Position numbers and translations under genes: made by a program
In this document: positions 10,501-15,506 of the stretch, piece by piece
Layout of the letters: each line of letters begins with the position of its first letter
How positions within the stretch are numbered: the first letter of the stretch is position 1
Source: CAZJCK01 sp964544635
GTDB taxonomy: Bacteria > Zixibacteria > MSB-5A5 > GN15 > FEB-12
Direction: 5' to 3'
Assembly: GCA_964544635.1 (NCBI GenBank)
Contig: CAZJCK010000054.1
Location: 1-24,129 of the forward strand
DNA: 24,129 nucleotides
The notes under the pieces: model-generated
Database searches by the model: none
What the model was told of the DNA's origin: nothing
Seen by the model: only the letters and a program-made list of their open reading frames with translations

Positions 10501-10845
10501 CTCAGCCCAGACGGCGAGCTGGCATTTGCGCCGCAGCCGGTCCTGCCGGCATGGCTGTTTTCCACCAGGTCACGGAACGTGAGGCTAAACACCAACGGAG
10601 AGTGTCACCAGGTATCGATCCCAAAGCGGAGCTTCAGCTTTATGTTCCTGGGTACCATTCTGATCACGTATCACAATGAGGCGCAGCGGGATACCTACGG
10701 TGAGCGAGGCGTGCAGCCGGCTGTCTGGACGGTTCACTATCCCGGCAGCCGGAACCGGACTTTCAACGCGCCGTCTGTCAGTGGCGACGCAGCCGTCGAT
10801 ATTAGAGCACGAAAAGTCAATCGAATTGATATAGAGTTGCGTTAA
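7507..10845 (+). CDS. GH149-like beta-1,3-glucan phosphorylase (clan GH-Q, GH94-related)
   Basis: 1,112 residues from the ATG at 7507 (a second ATG follows directly; GAGGGTAGGT upstream is a plausible ribosome site). No signal peptide, so cytoplasmic. N-terminal blocks [20 protein letters not shown] and [15 protein letters not shown] recall the beta-sandwich of long cellobiose-phosphorylase-like proteins. The middle [16 protein letters not shown] (Asp545) is my candidate for the general-acid region of the (alpha/alpha)6 barrel. The C-terminal part has [23 protein letters not shown] and a [16 protein letters not shown] block. The length of about 1,100 residues and these motifs fit GH149, whose members phosphorolyse beta-1,3-oligoglucans to glucose-1-phosphate, better than GH94 (about 800). 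GH161 is the main alternative. The GH17 gene begins one base after the stop, and GH16 genes lie nearby, which supports a laminarin-oligosaccharide substrate. Confidence 0.75.
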   Translation: [1112 protein letters not shown]

Positions 10846-10846
10846 A

Positions 10847-12031
10847 ATGAAAAACTATGTAAGAATGTGCAGAATCGCCGGAAGACGAGTGACCTTGTGT
10901 ATCGGGGATAGTCACGTTGGCGGACGGGCTTTGCTGTCGATTCTTGTTGGCCTGGCGCTGACGGTTCTTGTCGTCGACATGCCGGCAGCCAGTCCGGAAA
11001 CTGGTACTGCTGAATCACCTATGGAAAATCTCAGGACAATGCTGCGGAATAACGATGCGCTGGAGAGGGAAGAGCCCTTCACGATGCGTCCGTTTGACCT
11101 GTCTCTGAACGACAAGTGGATCGGCAACGCCGCAGCGTATGGTTGTTACCGCGAAGGCCAGGCGCCCGGTGGGACGGGGCCCAGCGACGACGAGTTGCTG
11201 GAGGATCTCAATATCATAGCCAAACACTGGAACCTGATCAGGGTCTATGGCGCCGATCGCGATACCAGGCGTATCGTACGATTGATTGACGAGCAGCAGT
11301 TACCAATTAAGGTGGTGCAGGGGATATGGTTATCACCGGAGAATGACAGCGAGGAGCATAAGCACGCCAACATTGACCAGGTCACACTCGCTATCGAGCT
11401 TGCCCAGCGGTATCCCGGTGTCGTCTCGGCCATCAGTGTCGGCAACGAAACCCAGGTGTTCTGGTCCGGGCACAAGATGGAGGTCGGCAATCTCGTTCGG
11501 TACATCCGGGCGGTGCGAAACCATGTCGAGGTGCCGGTGACAACAGCTGATGACTACCTGTACTGGAATACCGAAGAAAGCAAGCTGGTGGCTTCCGAAG
11601 TGGACTTCGTCTTCACTCATATTCACCCGCTGTGGAACGGAATAACGCTCGACCGCGCCATTGCGTGGATGGACTCTACATACCGCGCCATGCAGCAGCT
11701 GCATCCCGATCACACTATCGTGCTCGCAGAAACGGGCTGGGCTACCGCTTACGATTCCACCAGGACCGGTCCCGGGCAACAGGGTACACTGGTGAAAGGG
11801 GAGGTTGGAATCGATGCACAGGCTGCATTCCTCATCGAGGTAAACCGGTGGATCGAGAGCAATCGGATTCCAACCTTCTTGTTCGAAGTGTTCGACGAAC
11901 CATGGAAAGGTGGTGGCGACGATACCGGGCCGGACGAGATCGAAAAGAACTGGGGTGTCTTCAACGAGGATCGCACTCCAAAGCAGTCGTTCGAGACGTT
12001 CCTCACACAGCGTCGATCCACATCGAAATAG
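10847..12031 (+). CDS. GH17 family beta-1,3-glucanase or glucan-processing enzyme
   Basis: 394 residues. The fold and motifs are GH17: the acid/base Glu201 lies in SVGNETQ, and the nucleophile Glu295 in VLAETGW. IRVYGAD (131-137) and NWGVFNEDRTPK (368-379) are typical strand ends of the (beta/alpha)8 barrel. Residues about 27-47 (ALLSILVGLALTVLVVDMPA) form one hydrophobic segment after an unusually long basic N-terminus, so the protein is either exported with a long signal peptide or anchored in the inner membrane facing the periplasm. A start further in is possible, since no strong Shine-Dalgarno precedes 10847. The one-base spacing to the phosphorylase gene indicates an operon and translational coupling. 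Expected role: cutting or trimming beta-1,3-glucan oligosaccharides before uptake. Transglucosylase activity, known in the family, cannot be excluded. Confidence 0.88.
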   Translation: MKNYVRMCRIAGRRVTLCIGDSHVGGRALLSILVGLALTVLVVDMPAASPETGTAESPMENLRTMLRNNDALEREEPFTMRPFDLSLNDKWIGNAAAYGCYREGQAPGGTGPSDDELLEDLNIIAKHWNLIRVYGADRDTRRIVRLIDEQQLPIKVVQGIWLSPENDSEEHKHANIDQVTLAIELAQRYPGVVSAISVGNETQVFWSGHKMEVGNLVRYIRAVRNHVEVPVTTADDYLYWNTEESKLVASEVDFVFTHIHPLWNGITLDRAIAWMDSTYRAMQQLHPDHTIVLAETGWATAYDSTRTGPGQQGTLVKGEVGIDAQAAFLIEVNRWIESNRIPTFLFEVFDEPWKGGGDDTGPDEIEKNWGVFNEDRTPKQSFETFLTQRRSTSK

Positions 12032-12100
12032 CAGCCAGGCGACTGGCGCGAAGAAAAATTTTCCAGCAGACAGTTCGCGGCTTTCCTTCAAAAACATGGT

Positions 12101-12121
12101 GTGCCGGACCATTGTCGGCAC
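12101..12121 (+). terminator. Weak hairpin after the GH17 gene
   Basis: GTGCCG (12101-12106) and CGGCAC (12116-12121) can pair across nine bases, 70 bases after the GH17 stop. There is no U-run, so it is a weak candidate for ending the phosphorylase-GH17 transcript. Elsewhere in the 339-base space 12032-12370 I see an AT-rich stretch at about 12160-12245 and then the promoter and operators listed separately, but no gene. Confidence 0.25.
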
Positions 12122-12248
12122 TTCCCAAGCCTCACAATCGGCCCGACGACTGCTTCCGCTTATTATATTAAGTTGCTTTTTGATAATTGGTTAGCTGTAT
12201 CCCCTTGTCGATTTTACGCAGAATCTTAATCAAAACACAATATAGCAC

Positions 12249-12275
12249 TTGACATCTTTGTTCGGAAACTATACT
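12249..12275 (+). promoter_or_regulatory. Sigma-70-like promoter for the glucan-binding lipoprotein gene
   Basis: TTGACA at 12249-12254 is a perfect -35 box, and TATACT at 12270-12275 differs from the -10 consensus by one base. The 15-base spacer is two short of ideal. An AT-rich stretch lies just upstream. Both boxes are interleaved with the repeated half-sites: the first half-site fills the spacer and the second overlaps the end of the -10 box. The start codon is about 95 bases downstream. Confidence 0.55.
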
Positions 12276-12297
12276 TTGTTCGCATGACGAACAAAGT
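12255..12297. promoter_or_regulatory. Triple half-site operator (direct repeat plus perfect palindrome), likely ROK repressor target
   Basis: Three near-identical 10-mers are present: TCTTTGTTCG (12255-12264, 9/10), ACTTTGTTCG (12273-12282) and its exact complement CGAACAAAGT (12288-12297). The last two form a perfect 10-5-10 palindrome; the first two are direct repeats 18 bases apart. Together they cover the promoter spacer, the -10 end and the likely transcription start, the classic position for repression. The half-site TTTGTTC...GAACAAA resembles, from memory, operators of XylR, a ROK-family repressor. The ROK gene at 20608-21870 is the natural candidate reader. The assignment is inference. 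Confidence 0.65.
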
Positions 12298-12358
12298 CGC
12301 GGATTGATGAGATCGTCTTGCTCTTGCCGCCGGGAAATCCGCGCATCGGCTACTCGAT

Positions 12359-12365
12359 AAGGAGG
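12359..12365 (+). promoter_or_regulatory. Ribosome binding site deciding a GTG start
   Basis: AAGGAGG, five bases before GTG 12371, is a full Shine-Dalgarno sequence. It decides the GTG start, which also gives a complete lipoprotein signal peptide. Confidence 0.85.
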
Positions 12366-12370
12366 AATAC

Positions 12371-15331
12371 GTGGTTTCGAGAATCGTGCTACGGGTGGTC
12401 TTCGCCATAACGATTTTGTCATTGGCGGTTGTTTCAGGTTGCAGCGATAACAACCCGGCCGAGCCGGCCGCATTTCCTACCAGCGCCGATGTATTCACCG
12501 ATGAATTCGGCCCAAACATCACCTTTGAAGCGTTCCTGGGGTCGAAGCTCGATGCTGTGGATGGTGATGCCGGCATGGCACAGTCCGGTTCGCGTTCACT
12601 AATCGTAACCGTTCCCGATGTCGGCAATCCATCCGGCTCCTACGCCGGCGGCGCCTTCACCACCTCTATAGCACGCAACCTCTCGCAATACAACGCTCTT
12701 ACCTTCTATGCCAAATCCAGCGTGCCTGCAACGCTGGACGTTGCCGGTATTGGCAATGACAACACCGGCAGTTCGCGCTTCACTGCCGAGGTAAGCGATC
12801 TGCCGTTGACCACCGCCTGGACAAAGTATGTGATCCCGCTGCCGCTCGCCGACAAGCTGACCTCCGAGCGCGGTATGTTCTATTTTGCAGAGGGGCCTGA
12901 GAACGGCAACGGTTACACCCTGTGGTTCGATGAGATCAAGTTCGAAACCCTCGGCACTATCACGAATCCCCAGCCAACTATCCCGACGGCCGGCATTGAT
13001 GCGGAAGCAGGTGATACGATTAGCGTCGGCAACGGCAGTGTGACGTATACCGTCGCCGGTGAACCGGTGACGGTTTCGGCCATGCAGGGATACTTTACTT
13101 TCAGCTCATCGGATACGACGGTGGTGCGCGTCGCCGGCAACGGTGTGATTACGGCTGTGGGAGCCGGAACTGCCGAGTTGACCGCGACCCTGGGTGCCGT
13201 GCCGGCATCGGGTACGACTTCGGTCACGGTGATTGCTGCTCAGCCGGGGCCGACTACTCCGGCGCCGACACCGTCGATTCCGGCAGGTGATGTCATCTCA
13301 TTGTACAGCAACGCATACACCAATGTACCGGTCACGACATGGTCTGCCGACTGGGACCAGGCCGACGTATTTGACCGAACGGTCGGCTCTGACAACGTCA
13401 AGAAGTATGAGAACCTGGTTTTTGCCGGTATAGAATTCGCCAGTCCGACGGTCGATGCTTCTTCGATGACGCATTTCCATATCGACATCTGGACGCCCGT
13501 CCCAATCACCGGCACCTCTGAGCTGAAAATCAAGCTGGTCGATTTCGGCGCCAATGGCGTGTTCGACGGTGCCGGATCTGATGACTCAGAGCACGAGTTG
13601 ACCTTCACCCAATCGACGACTCCGGGCCTCGCATCACAGAACTGGGTCAGTGTCGACATCCCGCTGGCGGCCTTTACCGGGCTGACGGCGCAGGCGAATC
13701 TTGCCCAGATGGTCATTTCAGGTAATGTCTCGACCGTCTACATCGACAACGTCTATTTCTACGATGCCGGAACTGTGAATTCTCCTTTGCTGCCGGCGCC
13801 GACACCGTCCGAACCGACAAACAACGTCGTGTCTCTCTTTAGCGATGCCTACACCGACGTTCTCGTCGATACCTGGTCTGCTGCGGATGATACCGCCGAG
13901 GTTGCGGATACAACGGTGCTGGGCAACAACGTCAAGAAGTACACCGGTTTGAGTTCAGCCGGGATCGAATTTGCCAACCCGACCGTCGACGCTTCGGCAT
14001 TGAGTCACTTCCATATTGATGTCTGGACGCCGGACCCGACCGGAACACCTGCGGCGCTGAGAATCAAGCTGATCGATTTTGGCGGCGACGGCCTGTCAGG
14101 TGGGGGTGACGATGTCGAACATGAGCTATCCTTCGATGCCACTACCATTCCCGCCCTTACAACCGGAAGTTGGATCAGCTTCGATATTCCGCTGTCCGAC
14201 TTCACCGGCCTGACCAGCACCGGCCATCTCGGACGCATCGTGCTGTCGGGAGACCCCAACACGCTGTTTGTCGACAACGTCTTCTTCTATTCGGAGGGAC
14301 CAACCGAGCCAGTGACGGGAGCGCCCACGCCCTTAATACCGGCGAATGACGTTGTTTCCTTGTATAGCGATGCTTACAGTGACGTACCCGTTGATACCTG
14401 GTCGGCAGTGTGGGATTCCGCCGAGGTCGAGGACGTACTGATTGCTTCTGACAATATGAAGAAGTACACCGACCTGCTGTTTGCGGGCGTGGAGTTTGCA
14501 ACCGTCACAGTGGATGCGTCTGCCATGACGCACTTCCACATGGATATCTGGACGCCTGATCCCATTTCGCCGGGGGCTTCGTTCAAGGTCAAGCTGGTCG
14601 ACTGGGGTGCCGACGGTGCCTGGCTGGGCGGCGATGATGTCGAGCACGAACTGACCTTCAACGAAACAGTGCTGGCGTCCGGAACCTGGGTGAGCATCGA
14701 CGTACCCCTGACCGACTTTACCGGCCTGACCACCAAGGGACACCTCGCTCAGCTCATCATGTCGGGGGATCCCAATACCGTGTTCATCGACAACATCTAC
14801 TTCTACGACGCCAACCTGCCGGAGGCGCCGACAGTGCCTGCCCCGACACCGAGCGCCGATCCCGCCGATGTCATATCACTGTTCAGCGATGCCTACAGCA
14901 ACGTTTCGGTCGATACCTGGTCGGCAGTATGGGATGTCGCCGATGTCGAAGATGTCCTGGTCGGAACGGACAATGTGAAGAAGTATACCAACCTGTTGTT
15001 TGCCGGTATCGATTTCCGAAGTTCCGCGATCGATGCCTCCGGCATGACGACGTTTCATCTTGACATCTGGACGCCTGATCCGACGGTCGCACCGAACGTT
15101 CTCAAGGTCAAGCTGGTTGATTTCGGCGCCAACGGAGTATCGGGAGGCGGCGATGACGTCGAGCACGAGGTCACGTTCAACGAAACTACTCTCGTCACCC
15201 GCGATTGGGTGAGTATCGATATTACCCTCGCCGACCTGACCAACCTCATTACGCGGGAGCACATCGCTCAAATCGTAATATCGGGCGATCCCGAGACCGT
15301 ATTTGTCGACAACATCTATTTCTATAAATGA
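12371..15331 (+). CDS. Surface lipoprotein with CBM-like N-module, Big_2-like Ig domain and four CBM-like repeats
   Basis: 986 residues from a GTG start. The signal peptide ends in a lipobox (VVSGC, Cys24), so it is a lipoprotein, probably on the outer membrane. Residues about 41-200 form module A (KSSVPATLDVAGIGNDNTG, FYFAEGPENGNGY, then ITNPQPTI). About 205-290 is a bacterial Ig-like group 2 domain (FTFSSSDTTVVRV...GVITAVGAGTAELTATL). Four repeats follow (R1 about 298-467, R2 476-643, R3 651-814, R4 823-986), each opened by a PAPTP-type linker and carrying VSLFSDAY, VDTWSA, VKKYTNL, HFHMDIWTPDP, KLVDFGADG, DDVEHEL, and FVDNIYFY. No catalytic domain is visible. The predicted beta-sandwich repeats, together with the GH16 gene that carries the same modules, suggest binding of beta-1,3-glucan, a role like that of surface glycan-binding proteins in Bacteroidota loci. 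The specific CBM family is not recognised. Confidence 0.85.
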   Translation: MVSRIVLRVVFAITILSLAVVSGCSDNNPAEPAAFPTSADVFTDEFGPNITFEAFLGSKLDAVDGDAGMAQSGSRSLIVTVPDVGNPSGSYAGGAFTTSIARNLSQYNALTFYAKSSVPATLDVAGIGNDNTGSSRFTAEVSDLPLTTAWTKYVIPLPLADKLTSERGMFYFAEGPENGNGYTLWFDEIKFETLGTITNPQPTIPTAGIDAEAGDTISVGNGSVTYTVAGEPVTVSAMQGYFTFSSSDTTVVRVAGNGVITAVGAGTAELTATLGAVPASGTTSVTVIAAQPGPTTPAPTPSIPAGDVISLYSNAYTNVPVTTWSADWDQADVFDRTVGSDNVKKYENLVFAGIEFASPTVDASSMTHFHIDIWTPVPITGTSELKIKLVDFGANGVFDGAGSDDSEHELTFTQSTTPGLASQNWVSVDIPLAAFTGLTAQANLAQMVISGNVSTVYIDNVYFYDAGTVNSPLLPAPTPSEPTNNVVSLFSDAYTDVLVDTWSAADDTAEVADTTVLGNNVKKYTGLSSAGIEFANPTVDASALSHFHIDVWTPDPTGTPAALRIKLIDFGGDGLSGGGDDVEHELSFDATTIPALTTGSWISFDIPLSDFTGLTSTGHLGRIVLSGDPNTLFVDNVFFYSEGPTEPVTGAPTPLIPANDVVSLYSDAYSDVPVDTWSAVWDSAEVEDVLIASDNMKKYTDLLFAGVEFATVTVDASAMTHFHMDIWTPDPISPGASFKVKLVDWGADGAWLGGDDVEHELTFNETVLASGTWVSIDVPLTDFTGLTTKGHLAQLIMSGDPNTVFIDNIYFYDANLPEAPTVPAPTPSADPADVISLFSDAYSNVSVDTWSAVWDVADVEDVLVGTDNVKKYTNLLFAGIDFRSSAIDASGMTTFHLDIWTPDPTVAPNVLKVKLVDFGANGVSGGGDDVEHEVTFNETTLVTRDWVSIDITLADLTNLITREHIAQIVISGDPETVFVDNIYFYK
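12491..13240 (+). repeat. A + Big_2 module pair, copy 1 of 3
   Basis: Protein-level duplicate shared with 15822-16574 and 19300-20058. Module A has invariant GNDNTG, FNALTF or YNALTF and AEGPE blocks, and the junction ITNPxPxI leads into the Ig-like domain. Confidence 0.8.
13262..15328 (+). repeat. Four tandem CBM-like R repeats
   Basis: Copies at about 13262-13771, 13796-14299, 14321-14812 and 14837-15328, each 164-170 residues. Aromatic and acidic blocks (DTWSA, HFHMDIWTPDP, DDVEHEL) are kept in nearly every copy. R1 has a longer GAGSDD loop. Confidence 0.85.
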
Positions 15332-15364
15332 CATGAGGAAAATTCTCTAACTAAGGAGGTGCCG

Positions 15365-15394
15365 ATGAAACATGTGCTGATTGAATCAGGCTGA
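15365..15394 (+). CDS. Nine-residue leader ORF (MKHVLIESG)
   Basis: ATG to TGA, nine sense codons, preceded by TAAGGAGGTGCCG, one of the best ribosome sites in the window. The peptide starts with MKHV, like the GH16 protein encoded at 18259, so it could be the relic of a gene start or a true leader peptide. No run of regulatory codons is seen. Translation is not proven. Confidence 0.35.
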   Translation: MKHVLIESG

Positions 15395-15398
15395 ACAG

Positions 15399-15408
15399 TG
15401 AACAAAGT
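15399..15408. promoter_or_regulatory. Operator-like half-site before the 15507 gene
   Basis: TGAACAAAGT matches the half-site CGAACAAAGT at 9 of 10 bases. A proper left arm at the expected spacing is absent (4/10), although a shortened ACTTTTCG follows at about 15416-15423. It could be a degenerate ROK site. Confidence 0.3.
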
Positions 15409-15506
15409 AAGCTACACTTTTCGATTCGGTACCTCCTCCGGGATACCGGCGACTGATGAACCAACGTAATAGGTAATCTAACTGAAACAAATAAGTTGAG
15501 AGAAAC

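Larger units (their letters stand above)
15354..15437 (+). promoter_or_regulatory. Leader stem-loop that can hide a Shine-Dalgarno sequence
   Basis: AGGAGGTGCCGA (15354-15365) pairs with TCGGTACCTCCT (15426-15437) over 12 base pairs with a single G-U. The first arm contains the full Shine-Dalgarno and the A of the ATG of a tiny ORF. The 60-base loop contains that ORF, a 13-base palindrome CTGATTGAATCAG (15377-15389) and an operator-like half-site. It lies in the space between two multi-repeat protein genes, so it may tune expression of the downstream gene. Function is inferred from pairing only. Confidence 0.45.
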
